NCBI RefSeq assembly: GCF_009674495.1
Contig: NZ_WKJN01000022.1
Coordinates: 1-64,000, forward strand
DNA from: Duganella alba
GTDB taxonomy: Bacteria; Pseudomonadota; Gammaproteobacteria; Burkholderiales; Burkholderiaceae_D
DNA length: 64,000 bases
Reading direction: 5' to 3'
A model generated the notes under the pieces. It had not been told where the DNA came from and searched no databases. It saw nothing but the letters and a program-made list of their open reading frames with translations. A program made the position numbers and the translations under genes. Every line of letters starts with the position of its first letter. Within the stretch, counting starts at the first letter, position 1. Of this stretch, positions 35,151 through 43,881 are shown in pieces.

Positions 35151-36166
35151 AAACGTATCGCGCTGCGTGCGCCGCCATCGGTCTGCTGATCGCCAGCGCC
35201 GGCCTGGCCGCGCAGCAGTATCCGAACACGTCCACTTTCGGCGTGCCGTTCTCCAAGGACGAGCCGTGGTATCAGCAATGCATGCGGGTTGCCGACCTGG
35301 GCGAAACGCCGCCCAAGACCGCTGGCGGCTGCCACGCCGGCGAGCTGTATTACGCCAGGCGCAGCCAGGCGGTGACCTCGCAGGGCGAGTGGGACCAGGT
35401 GCGCGCATGCGCCGTTGCCGGCTCGGACAACGCAGTGCTGATGATGTTGTATGCGAATGGCTTCGGCGTGCAGCGCAATACCGACATCGCGCTGCACTAC
35501 GCCTGCCAGCTCGACTTCATCGCCAAGGCCGAGATGGAGGCGCGGGTCGAGCATCTCACTTCGGGCAGGACCGGCAAGGCGCCGTTCGACCAGTGCGACG
35601 ACATCACCAGCGGCTACATGGGCGGCATTTGCGCGTCGATCCGCGAAGACCTGAACAAGCAGGTGCGTGATGCGCGCCTGGAGCGCGTGACGAAAAAGCT
35701 GACGCCAGCCGGCCAGGAGGCCTTCACCAAACTGCGCGCTGCGGCGGAGCGCTATCTGGACGCCGCCCATGATGAAGTGGACGGGCGCGGCACCGCCGCC
35801 AACGCCATGGCGTCGCAGCATATCGGCAAGCTGCGCGAGCAGTTCATGCAGGCGGTCCTGGACGCCGCCGGCGGCAAGCTGCCCGCCGCGTCGGCCGCCG
35901 CCTACGCGGAGCGCGACGCCAGATTGAACGAGGCCTATAAAGCCGTCATGGGGATTTCGTCCACACAGGAGGGATGGCCGGACCGGATCGGCGACTCGAC
36001 CATCAGCCACGCGGCGGTGCGCGACACGGAACGCCGCTGGCTGGCCTACCGTGACGCCTTTACCGCGTTTGCCGCCAGGCTGCCATCACCGCCCGGCGCC
36101 GCCGCCGTCAAACTCCTGCTGACCAACCAGCGCATCGCCCAATTGAACAGTCTCGCACGGAATTAG
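35147..36166 (+). CDS. Exported LprI/DUF1311-type protein
   Basis: 339 residues. Signal peptide to about 22 (LAA). Residues 30-190 hold a SEL1-like, Cys-rich region (CMRVADLG, GGCHAGELYY, VRACAVAGSD, ALHYACQLD, FDQCDDITSGYMGGICA), with at least six Cys suggesting periplasmic disulfides. The C-terminal part matches the DUF1311/lysozyme-inhibitor LprI pattern (RDTERRWLAYRDAFTAF). Translationally coupled to the hydrolase upstream. The SEL1-type and LprI parts appear to be separate domains joined in one chain. Confidence 0.78.
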   Translation: MKTYRAACAAIGLLIASAGLAAQQYPNTSTFGVPFSKDEPWYQQCMRVADLGETPPKTAGGCHAGELYYARRSQAVTSQGEWDQVRACAVAGSDNAVLMMLYANGFGVQRNTDIALHYACQLDFIAKAEMEARVEHLTSGRTGKAPFDQCDDITSGYMGGICASIREDLNKQVRDARLERVTKKLTPAGQEAFTKLRAAAERYLDAAHDEVDGRGTAANAMASQHIGKLREQFMQAVLDAAGGKLPAASAAAYAERDARLNEAYKAVMGISSTQEGWPDRIGDSTISHAAVRDTERRWLAYRDAFTAFAARLPSPPGAAAVKLLLTNQRIAQLNSLARN

Positions 36167-36220
36167 TGCATCGTCGGCGCGATTGAGGTAGAGTGGCTGC
36201 AGGTGGTCGGGGAGACGATA

Positions 36221-36421
36221 ATGTCGATTATCATTCACACAAAACGCAGCGCCGGCATGGTCCTGGGCGATTTTTTCGCCCTGGTCGGCATCATGGCGGC
36301 CATGACCGGCAGCCAGACCTTCGGCGGCTTCATGCTCATCAGCGGCATCGGCATCTACGCCACCACGGCAGCGACCCGCTGGGCCATTGCGAAAATAGCC
36401 TCGCTCTGGCGCGGCAGCTAA
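36221..36421 (+). CDS. Small membrane protein
   Basis: 66 residues from ATG 36221 (GGGGAGACGATA upstream; the six-codon extension to 36203 lies before this site). Two hydrophobic segments, GMVLGDFFALVGIMAAMT and FGGFMLISGIGIYATTAATRW, with a KIASLWRGS tail. No family recognised. It ends 4 bases inside the convergent RNase HI-like gene, so the two mRNAs overlap only at their ends. Confidence 0.6.
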   Translation: MSIIIHTKRSAGMVLGDFFALVGIMAAMTGSQTFGGFMLISGIGIYATTAATRWAIAKIASLWRGS

Positions 36422-37086
36422 TTGTGAGCGTCGATGGCCTGTTGCGACAGGCGGTCCGCATCGCCGTTGCGGTGACGCGGCACCCAGCGTAGCGAAACAT
36501 CTCCCAGCATTGCCATCAACGCCGTCACCCGCTGACGGTGCTCTTCCAGCCCCTTGGCGCCGCGCGCCGCGCCGAGATTCACATCATTGATGACAACCTG
36601 GCTGTCGCCGTGCACCGCCAGCGCCGTCGCGCCGTTGTCGCGGGCCGCTTCCAGCAACGCCGTCAAGGCCAAATACTCCGCCTCGCTGCTGTTGCCGTGT
36701 CCCGCGCGGCGGCTGATTTCCACCCGCTGCCCATCCGGCCCGCAGAGCAGGGCGCCGATGCCGATCTGGCCGGGATTCGGATGCGCCGAGCCGTCGAACC
36801 ACCCGCGCCAGCCCGCCGTGGACGGCTGCATGGCGGCCTTGCGCGCCGCCACCCTGTGCGCGCTGACCGCCAGCCTTGCCTGCCGGCGCTCCTCGTCACG
36901 CAGACGCAGCGCCTCGCGCTCGGCCAGCAGATGCGCCAGTCCCAACGCACCGGCGGCCAACGTCAGCACCTGCAACAGCGCCTGCGGCTCGCTCAACTGC
37001 ATGCGCGCCGCCAGACGACGCGCGGCCACGCGCTCGCCCTTGAAGGCGGCCGTGGCCAGCGTTTCAAACTCCGGATTGCTCATCAA
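36418..37086 (-). CDS. RNase HI-like protein with N-terminal extension
   Basis: 222 residues; the C-terminal 135 form an RNase HI domain with the catalytic carboxylates in WFDGSAHPNPG (Asp), SSEAEYLAL (Glu), VHGDSQVVIND (Asp) and NGDADRLS (Asp). The N-terminal 85 residues are a helical, Arg/Leu-rich region (FETLATAAFKGERVAARRLAARM) not found in E. coli RnhA. All four active-site residues are present. Because the chain starts with a divergent extension, this is probably an accessory RNase H, with the housekeeping rnhA elsewhere. Its start overlaps the stop of the YXWGXW gene (ATGA). Confidence 0.88.
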   Translation of the reverse strand: MMSNPEFETLATAAFKGERVAARRLAARMQLSEPQALLQVLTLAAGALGLAHLLAEREALRLRDEERRQARLAVSAHRVAARKAAMQPSTAGWRGWFDGSAHPNPGQIGIGALLCGPDGQRVEISRRAGHGNSSEAEYLALTALLEAARDNGATALAVHGDSQVVINDVNLGAARGAKGLEEHRQRVTALMAMLGDVSLRWVPRHRNGDADRLSQQAIDAHN

Positions 37087-37820
37087 TCGCGACGACGGTT
37101 GTCGGGATGCTGGTCGTAGCGGTTAGGCACGCCGTCGCCATCGCGGTCGCGGTCATAGCGGTTCGGGATGCCGTCATGGTCCTTGTCGCCGCGGCCGCGA
37201 TTGTCGCCACGGTTGTCGTGACGGTCGTAGCGGTTGGGGATGCCGTCGTGATCGCGGTCGCCGTTCGGGCCACGGTCCCAGCGCGCTTCTTCGCGATACC
37301 AGTGGCCATCGCGTTGCGTCCAGCGCGGCGCGTTGTAGACATAGCCCGGACGCGAGGCGATCCAGCTGCCGCCTATCCATTCGTGGCGGTTGCCGCGCCA
37401 TGCCCAGTAACCCGGAGCCCAGATATAGCCTGGACGCGGCGAAGGAATGCGCTCATAGCGTGGCGGCGGCGGTGCGACGGTGATGTAGTCCACGCGCGAT
37501 GGCCCGCCGACGACCACCCAGCCGCCCGGATCGAAACGCCAGCCGCCGCCGTCGCGGATCCACTCGGCCTGGCGCCAGCTGCTGCCGACGCGTTCACGCT
37601 CCCAGTGGCCGCCCAGCCATACGTGGCGGTGGCCGTCCCAGTTCCAGTATCCCGGCGCCCAGACGTAGCCGCGGCGCGGCGCAGGCAGGCTTTCAAAACG
37701 CGGTGGCGGTGGGGCGTTGCCGATGACGACGCTGACGCCGACTTGTGCGGAGGCGATGGTTGGCACGAACGCTGCGGCGCTCAGCGCAAGCAGGGCAGTG
37801 GCGAAAATTGGCTTGATCAT
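37083..37820 (-). CDS. YXWGXW-repeat protein with C-terminal calcium-type repeats
   Basis: 245 residues. Signal peptide to about 25 (ASA). Residues 45-180 contain the family's aromatic repeats: RRGYVWAPGYWNWDGHRHVWLGGHWERER, RPGYIWAPGYWAWRGNRHEWIGGSW and a shorter HVWLGGHW/PRWTQRDGHWYREE. The last 55 residues contain three thrombospondin-type-3-like Asp-rich repeats (DRDHDGIPNRYD, DKDHDGIPNRYD, DRDGDGVPNRYD) that could bind calcium. YXWGXW proteins are envelope proteins of unknown role. Coupling to an RNase HI gene is odd. Confidence 0.85.
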   Translation of the reverse strand: MIKPIFATALLALSAAAFVPTIASAQVGVSVVIGNAPPPPRFESLPAPRRGYVWAPGYWNWDGHRHVWLGGHWERERVGSSWRQAEWIRDGGGWRFDPGGWVVVGGPSRVDYITVAPPPPRYERIPSPRPGYIWAPGYWAWRGNRHEWIGGSWIASRPGYVYNAPRWTQRDGHWYREEARWDRGPNGDRDHDGIPNRYDRHDNRGDNRGRGDKDHDGIPNRYDRDRDGDGVPNRYDQHPDNRRRD

Positions 37821-38027
37821 GATGAAGTCCTCCGTTTTTGTAATCGCGCTGCTTACTGCGCATGGGATGAACTATATCAAGCGGAAAAACGCGTGGTGCT
37901 GAATGATGCAACTTTTTACATATGACACAAAGCTGTGTACAGTCATTGTGCGATGGCGAACAGAGAGCCGCCGGAGAGTGCTTCGCCTGTTACGCGGCCG
38001 GCGTACAGGCGAAGGGGAGGCGGGCGT

Positions 38028-38255
38028 TCAAATTTTGCTCTCTTTGGCGCTGGTGTCGGCGGCCATGGTGGTGGCGCGTTCTTCCAGGACCGATTGCAGT
38101 TTCTGCTCAGGCGTGAGGCGCTTGGCGCTGACCACGACCACTTGCATGTTGGCGTCGGCGGCGTTGACCGGCGTGGTTTCCAGTGCGTAGGTGGCGGCGC
38201 ATGCCAGGGCGGCGGTCACGACGAACACGGCTTCAAAGTTTTTCAGGACGTTCAT
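38028..38255 (-). CDS. Small exported protein
   Basis: 75 residues from ATG 38255, preceded by AAGGAGATTAAA. N-terminal hydrophobic stretch (FEAVFVVTAALACAATYALET) looks like a signal peptide or anchor; the tail ANMQVVVVSAKRLTPEQKLQSVLEERATTM is helical. No family recognised. The upstream part of the larger open frame (to 38348) lacks a start with a ribosome site. Upstream, the 207-base gap to the YXWGXW gene holds nothing I can identify. Confidence 0.65.
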   Translation of the reverse strand: MNVLKNFEAVFVVTAALACAATYALETTPVNAADANMQVVVVSAKRLTPEQKLQSVLEERATTMAADTSAKESKI

Positions 38256-38387
38256 TTTAATCTCCTTGCGGTGGGTGAATTGGGCTTCGATGTAGTCACT
38301 GTATGCCAGGGCCCCGCAAGGCGCACCGGGATTGCGACGAGCCGCCATTTCGGCGGCGCGAAATGCATTCTGGCGCGATGGTCGTGA

Positions 38388-38999
38388 TTAAGACGAGCTG
38401 TTTTCCGTGATCAGGCCGCGGTGTATGGCTGTCACCACCGCCTGGGTCCTGGTGGTCGAATCCAGCTTCAGCATCAGCGCCTTGACGTGCACCTTGGCGG
38501 TGTTCAGCGCGATGTTCAGGCGCGTGGCGATAGTCTTGTTGCTGTAGCCTTGCGCCAGCAGATGCAAGGTGTCGAGCTCGCGGGTGGTGAGTGTCGACTG
38601 GCTCAAACTGGTCACCATCTCCGCTGCCACGGCCGGCGCCACATAGCGCAGGCCCCTGGCCAGCTGTCTTACGCTGTGTATCAACTCCTGGGGCGTGCAG
38701 TCCTGCAGAATGTAGCCATGTACTCCTGCCTCAAGGGCTGCGCGAACCTTCGATCCTCCCCTGGCGTAACTGATGATCAGCACCGCGGGGCCGTGCCCGC
38801 CGAAATCCGTCTTCGTCAGCTGATGCAGTGCGAGCCCATTCCTGTAATCCGCCACCACGATCTTCGCATGGCGCAGGCACTCGCGTGATATGGGCGGTTG
38901 CAGAACCAGGATTTCCTCGTTTTGACTAAATGTGGCGACGATGCCGGCCACCAGCAATGGGTCGGTGTGCGTGACGTAGACGGTGATTGGGCTCTTCAT
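38388..38999 (-). CDS. LuxR-type response regulator
   Basis: 203 residues from ATG 38999 (GAGAGAGGG upstream). N-terminal receiver-like domain with IVVADYRNG (possible phospho-acceptor Asp), LIISYARGGSKVRAALEAGVHGYILQDC ending in the alpha4-beta5 face, and a C-terminal LuxR HTH (LTTRELDTLHLLAQGYSNKTIATRLNIALNTAKVHVKALMLKL). The acidic pair expected at the start of the receiver (beta1 DD) is not evident (VYVTHTDPLL), so phosphorylation is doubtful; it may be a degenerate receiver. No cognate kinase nearby. Divergent from the transpeptidase gene at 39186. Confidence 0.85.
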   Translation of the reverse strand: MKSPITVYVTHTDPLLVAGIVATFSQNEEILVLQPPISRECLRHAKIVVADYRNGLALHQLTKTDFGGHGPAVLIISYARGGSKVRAALEAGVHGYILQDCTPQELIHSVRQLARGLRYVAPAVAAEMVTSLSQSTLTTRELDTLHLLAQGYSNKTIATRLNIALNTAKVHVKALMLKLDSTTRTQAVVTAIHRGLITENSSS

Positions 39000-39185
39000 C
39001 CCTCTCTCCCAAAAGTGAGACTTCCTTACATCGGGCATAGTGTATTAAAAAAAGCCGTGTAGATAATCCCTTGAGATGGCCCACACACTGTTCACATGTT
39101 GTGAACAAAGCGTGCTGCTGTCGCCGGTTTTCCTTGCCCCTCTGCTAAGTAGCGGCAGATACCGTTCACCTAGCGCGAGGGGCCT

Positions 39186-42100
39186 ATGCCGCGATTCTTC
39201 AGCACCATTTTGCAAGCCTGGACCGAGCGTCGCCGCGCCCGTCGCCGCAGTGCCAATCTGCGCGCCGGACGGCGTTCCGGCCCGGCCGTGACGCTGGTGT
39301 CGTCCGCCCGCAAGCCATCGCCAACATCTGATGAGAGCCGCCGTGCCGTCCCCGCGCGCGCCGTGTGGCTGACGTTGGCCGGCGCGGTCGTGGTGCTGGG
39401 CGGCGGCGCGCTGATCGCCGGGCATGCGCGCCATCTGGCCGCCGCCACCGCCAACACGCCGCAGGCCGCCGCCAATATCCGTGCCGCCAACGCCTACCAG
39501 TCGGTGTTGCCGGGCGTCGCCTTTACCGTGCCTGAACAGCCGGGCATCAGCGCCAGCCTGCATGCGGGCGGCGCGCTGCTGATCGCCTCCAATCTGCAAG
39601 CCGCGCCGCCGGTGCGGGTGGACCTGTGCAGCCAGATGCGCAGCCCGACCGACGCGCGCCTGTTGCCGCTGCGCCTGGGCTACCGTTTCGACGACGTCAA
39701 ACGCTGGGTCGCCCGCAACCAGGACGCCAACGTCCAGATCTCGCTGCGTAATGTGCTGCTGGTGGCCGACCGCACCAGCGCCGCCGACGCCGTGCCGGAA
39801 ATCGACATCGAAGGCAGCGCCCGCGCCGACTTCAGCGATCCGTTGAGCGAACCGCTGCAACTGAGCTGGCACACCAAACAGGGCGACGCCCGCTGGCTCA
39901 GCGACGCCAGTCTGGGACAGATCGAGCGGGGCGCCAGCGGCCAGGTTGCGCTGCGCCAGCAAGGCTGGCTGCTGTGGGGCGCCAACTCGGCCCTGCGCAT
40001 CGAGCGCCGCGCCAACGCCATGTGTCCGCAGGCCGGCGAGCTGCTGGTGCAGATGTATCGCCCGGCCGCGCCGAACGCCATCGCCAGCCCGGCGCTGGTC
40101 ACCGCCTTCCCGGCGCGCGGCCGCGCTGTCAGCGCCTATTTCGCGCCAGGCCAGTACCAGGTGCCGCAAGCCGCCGCCGGCGAACTGGAAGACCAGTCGC
40201 TGTTCGAAGACCTGCAAGCCAAGGGCCTGATCCGCCTCACCGCCAGTGGCGCCATCGAACTGGCCCCGCGCGACCTGCCGCAGTGGCAGGCCGCCGACGG
40301 CGCCGAACGCGCGGCGGAACTCGGCGACTGGAAGCAGATCCAGCCTGGCGCCGCCACGCACAAACTGTTCAAGCGCCTGTATTACCAGGCAGACGGCGCC
40401 TACGTCCGCCAGCAGATCGACATCTATAACAGCGAACGCCGCCTGCTGGCGTGGCGTATCAAGGCGCCGGACAAGCTCGCGCTGGACTGGACCGCCAGCA
40501 CCGGCGGCAGCGCCGCCAACGGCAACGCGCCGGTGATGATCGCCACCACCAGCCAGATGCCGGTCGCCGCGTCGCGCCTGTTTGCGTCGCTGCCGCAAGG
40601 CTGGCAGCCCTGGACCCGAGTCGCTCGCTGGCCCCAGGCCGGCGAGGGCAATGGTGGCCGTCCGGTGCTGCACCTGACGTTGAACCTGCCGCACGCCGCC
40701 AGCGGCGGTGAGGTGGTGCACCTGCTGATCGCCGGCCGTGCTGGCAGCGGCATCAGCGGCGCCAGCGCCGACTTCGCGCCAGCCTGCACCGGCCGCGCCT
40801 GCGCCAGCGCCAACGACGTCCAGCAGATTGCCCTGACGCTGCAAGCCGGCGCCCGCAGCATCCAGCTGGATGTGCAGCCGCTCGACTTCAACGCGCCGGA
40901 AGACCAGAAATACCGCCACCTGCGCGTGGCCAATGGCCGCCTGATCTGGCAAGCGCTGGCGCAGAGCGACAACACCGTCGCCCGCAACGCCGCGCCGTCG
41001 CCGGTCCAGCTGCAGGACCGCAATGGCACCGTGCTGTGGACCGACGGCGCGCCGAGCGAACCGGCGGCGGAAGCGGGTCTTGCGCCGCTGTTGGGCGTCA
41101 GTACGGAACACGCCAACAGCATTGCCGGCATGCTGGCGCGCCTGCCTGCCGCCAAAGGCGCCGTCAACGCCACGCTGACGCTGGATCTGCCGTTGCAGGC
41201 GCTGAGCCAGCGCGTGCTTGAATGCGTCGCCATGCATCGCGGACGCTGGGAGTCTGGCCGCTGCACCGGCAGCCAGCCCGCGCCGGACGGCCGCCACGCC
41301 GGCCTGGTCATGCTCGATACCGAAACCGGCGACGTCCTCGCCGCCGCCGGCGCAGGTGCGGGCGAAGTCACCGCCGCCAACTGGGCGGAAGTACGCGATT
41401 TCGACCGCACCAGCCCCGCGCGCAGCCCCTTGCGCCTGCCGGCCTTGCAGCACGACGGCGGCGCGCACCAAAGCCCGGGCTCGACGTTCAAGGTGGTCAG
41501 CGCATTGGGGCTGGAATTGGCGGCCCAGAACGATCCGCAGATGGATGCGCTGTTGGGCGGCATGCCGCTGCCCGCCATCAACCGCGTGGCGGCGCAGCGC
41601 GGCTACGGCTTCCAGACCGATGCCGCCACCTATCCGCTCAATCCGCGCCTGGCCCACATCACCAACTACCGTGAGCAAAGCCTGGACCGCCGCGCGCAGG
41701 AAGGGCGTCTTGGCCTGGCGCAGGCGTTGACCTACAGCCTGAATACCTGGTTCGCCTGGTCCGGCGAGATGAGCGACCGCAGCCTGTTCGGCCGTCCGGA
41801 CGGCGGCGCGCCGGATTTGCAGGCGTTGGACGCCGACGCGCTGGATTCGGTGCGCCCCATCGTCGCCGCCGCGCACCGGCTGGGATTCGAGCAGGCGCAG
41901 AAGCTCGATGGCGGCCTGCTGCCGGCCGATTTCAACTGGCGCGCCTGGGATGCGCTGCAATCGACGCCGGCCCATATGGACCCGATCCATACCCGCCATG
42001 AGCTGCGCCAGATGTCGATCGGCCTGCGCATGCAGGTCACGCCGCTGCAAATGGCGTTGGCGTCGGCGGCGGTCGGACAGGGCAGGGTGGTCACGCCGCG

Positions 42101-42482
42101 TTTGCTGCTGTCGCTGGACGGTCGTGACGGTGCAACGCCGTCCGCGCCGCCGCTGGGCATCCGCCTGGACCGCATCAAGGCCGGGATGAAGGGCGTTGTC
42201 GATGTCGGCACCGGCGCCGGCGCCTTCCGTGGCGTGGCGCTGGCCCATGTGCGTCCTGGCCTGTACGGCAAGACCGGCACCGCGCCGAGCGGCGAAGACA
42301 CGGCCACCGTCTGGTTCACCGGCTGGCTGGAAGCGGGCAGCCTGCCCGGCCAGACCCACCGCCTGGCCATGGCGGCCTTCGTCAGCCACTCGGACGCCAC
42401 CGGCGGCGAGCATGCCGCGCCGGTGATTGCCGCCATCCTGTCCACGCTCGCGGTGCAGAATGGTGAACAGAAGGGGAAATAG
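39186..42482 (+). CDS. Large penicillin-binding-type transpeptidase
   Basis: 1098 residues. One membrane segment near residues 57-78 (ARAVWLTLAGAVVVLGGGALIAG) after an Arg-rich cytoplasmic tail. Residues 85-730 are a long uncharacterised periplasmic region with beta character; I see no GT51 transglycosylase motif. The C-terminal third is a penicillin-binding transpeptidase with Ser766 in STFK (Lys769), Ser851-Leu-Asn853 (SxN) and Lys1029-Thr-Gly (KTGTA). So it is a transpeptidase (or carboxypeptidase) without its own glycosyltransferase, much longer than PBP2 or FtsI (about 600). First gene of the co-directional block that runs to 51566. It lies 83 bases before the next gene. Confidence 0.87.
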   Translation: MPRFFSTILQAWTERRRARRRSANLRAGRRSGPAVTLVSSARKPSPTSDESRRAVPARAVWLTLAGAVVVLGGGALIAGHARHLAAATANTPQAAANIRAANAYQSVLPGVAFTVPEQPGISASLHAGGALLIASNLQAAPPVRVDLCSQMRSPTDARLLPLRLGYRFDDVKRWVARNQDANVQISLRNVLLVADRTSAADAVPEIDIEGSARADFSDPLSEPLQLSWHTKQGDARWLSDASLGQIERGASGQVALRQQGWLLWGANSALRIERRANAMCPQAGELLVQMYRPAAPNAIASPALVTAFPARGRAVSAYFAPGQYQVPQAAAGELEDQSLFEDLQAKGLIRLTASGAIELAPRDLPQWQAADGAERAAELGDWKQIQPGAATHKLFKRLYYQADGAYVRQQIDIYNSERRLLAWRIKAPDKLALDWTASTGGSAANGNAPVMIATTSQMPVAASRLFASLPQGWQPWTRVARWPQAGEGNGGRPVLHLTLNLPHAASGGEVVHLLIAGRAGSGISGASADFAPACTGRACASANDVQQIALTLQAGARSIQLDVQPLDFNAPEDQKYRHLRVANGRLIWQALAQSDNTVARNAAPSPVQLQDRNGTVLWTDGAPSEPAAEAGLAPLLGVSTEHANSIAGMLARLPAAKGAVNATLTLDLPLQALSQRVLECVAMHRGRWESGRCTGSQPAPDGRHAGLVMLDTETGDVLAAAGAGAGEVTAANWAEVRDFDRTSPARSPLRLPALQHDGGAHQSPGSTFKVVSALGLELAAQNDPQMDALLGGMPLPAINRVAAQRGYGFQTDAATYPLNPRLAHITNYREQSLDRRAQEGRLGLAQALTYSLNTWFAWSGEMSDRSLFGRPDGGAPDLQALDADALDSVRPIVAAAHRLGFEQAQKLDGGLLPADFNWRAWDALQSTPAHMDPIHTRHELRQMSIGLRMQVTPLQMALASAAVGQGRVVTPRLLLSLDGRDGATPSAPPLGIRLDRIKAGMKGVVDVGTGAGAFRGVALAHVRPGLYGKTGTAPSGEDTATVWFTGWLEAGSLPGQTHRLAMAAFVSHSDATGGEHAAPVIAAILSTLAVQNGEQKGK

Positions 42483-42564
42483 CCTTGTAAACGGGATAAT
42501 GCAAAGGGCTGTTTTATGGCATTCTTGAGAAGGCTTTTTGATTCACTTTCACACACAGGATTTT

Positions 42565-43881
42565 ATGCGCTTGCCAGGAACCCGGTATCAGGAGCACGGC
42601 TGGGAACAAGTGCGCAAGCTGCTGGGACATTGCTCATTGCAGGCCTTCCGGCAGATTGAGATGCACCAGGTGCTCGACCCCGGGCAGCATGCCTCGCTGC
42701 TCGACGCCTATACCGATGCGGTAGCCGCATCGCTGCGCGCCAACGCCCACAGCGCGCGCGGTGAGGCGGAGGGCAACAGCTACGGCGAGAGCGTCTATGA
42801 ATTGTCGCTCGGCCTGTTGTACGAATTGCAGGCCCAGCCTGCGTACTGGTCGGCGTTTGCGGCCGCCATGGCCAGCGAACATGCGCGCAGTGGCGCTTTC
42901 TGGCGCGATGCCGCCGCCGAGGGCGTGCTGCGCAAGAAGGTCAACGATATGTACGCCACTTTGCGCGACAAGGTCGATGCGGACAACTATATCGTCGCCA
43001 CGGGGCGCGACTGTTCGCCCAACAAAATCTACACCTATCGCATGCTGGATACCGCCTACCGCGAGATATCCGGCCTGTTCGCGGCCTGGGAACAGCATGC
43101 GGCGCAGGTTGGCGCGATCCTCGGGCGTCCGCTGGCCGGCACGCCGATCGAGGTGCGGCAGATGAAGTCCATCGGCGGCTGCAAGGCCGAGTGGATCATC
43201 CGCTGGAGCGAGACGCTGGAGCAGTTCGGCGGCTCGCCGGGGCCTTTGCATACCAAATCCAAGCGCTTCGCCAGCCTGAAAAACAGCGTGGACAAGATTG
43301 CGGCGCTGCTGGCGGAAATCGGCGATTATGAGGAGCTGTCGGCGAATATGGACAGCGCCGAGGACTGGCAGGGCGAAGCCGGCGAGGCCGGGCTGTGGAT
43401 GGAAGACTACTGGCGCGTGCTGGGCGAGTCCGAGCAGGCGGAGGCCAGCGGGTTGCCGCAGGGCGCGGACCGCATCCTGGCCGCGCCGGAGGACGACGTG
43501 GCCGACGAAGCGCCTGACGAAGCAGGTGGCGTCTTCGACGACACGCCCGCGCCCGACGAGGCGCAACTGGCCGCCGAACAGTCCCGCGCCGAGGAGCTTT
43601 CCCTGCCCCTCCGCTATCTTGAAATGGCGCGGGCCGCACAGGAAGCCGGCAGCTGGACGGTGCGCATGCTGCGCGACGAATCGCTGCCGATCCGGCTGGC
43701 CGTGTACCACAAGCTGCTGGGCGTGGCGGACGATACTTATCCCGACGCCTGGCTGGACCCTGCCACCGGCGAGCTGCCCACCTTGCAGCAGCTGGCGGCG
43801 CTGGATCAGATTTCGATGCCGACGCTGCGCAAGCGTCGTAATGAAGCAATCGCCAGGCTGCAAGCGGCGGGCGCGCGATGA
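42565..43881 (+). CDS. Uncharacterised protein with sigma-like C-terminal HTH
   Basis: 438 residues from ATG 42565 (ACAGGA upstream). Helical throughout, no signal peptide or membrane segment. Residues 90-260 contain many conserved-looking Trp/Tyr and Cys positions (YWSAFAAAM, GGCKAEWIIRW). An acidic low-complexity linker (GQADRI to DEAPDEAGGVFDD, about 300-345) leads to the C-terminal LPTLQQLAALDQISMPTLRKRRNEAIARLQAAG at about 405-437, which has the spacing of a sigma-70 region-4-like or winged HTH. The next gene looks anti-sigma-like, so a regulatory pair is possible. No family recognised. ATGA overlap with the next gene. Confidence 0.72.
   Translation: MRLPGTRYQEHGWEQVRKLLGHCSLQAFRQIEMHQVLDPGQHASLLDAYTDAVAASLRANAHSARGEAEGNSYGESVYELSLGLLYELQAQPAYWSAFAAAMASEHARSGAFWRDAAAEGVLRKKVNDMYATLRDKVDADNYIVATGRDCSPNKIYTYRMLDTAYREISGLFAAWEQHAAQVGAILGRPLAGTPIEVRQMKSIGGCKAEWIIRWSETLEQFGGSPGPLHTKSKRFASLKNSVDKIAALLAEIGDYEELSANMDSAEDWQGEAGEAGLWMEDYWRVLGESEQAEASGLPQGADRILAAPEDDVADEAPDEAGGVFDDTPAPDEAQLAAEQSRAEELSLPLRYLEMARAAQEAGSWTVRMLRDESLPIRLAVYHKLLGVADDTYPDAWLDPATGELPTLQQLAALDQISMPTLRKRRNEAIARLQAAGAR

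Noticed and set aside
39045-42413. A 1122-codon open frame on the minus strand
   Set aside because: It is antisense to the transpeptidase, whose STFK, SLN and KTG boxes show the real frame. Long antisense frames are expected in high-GC DNA.
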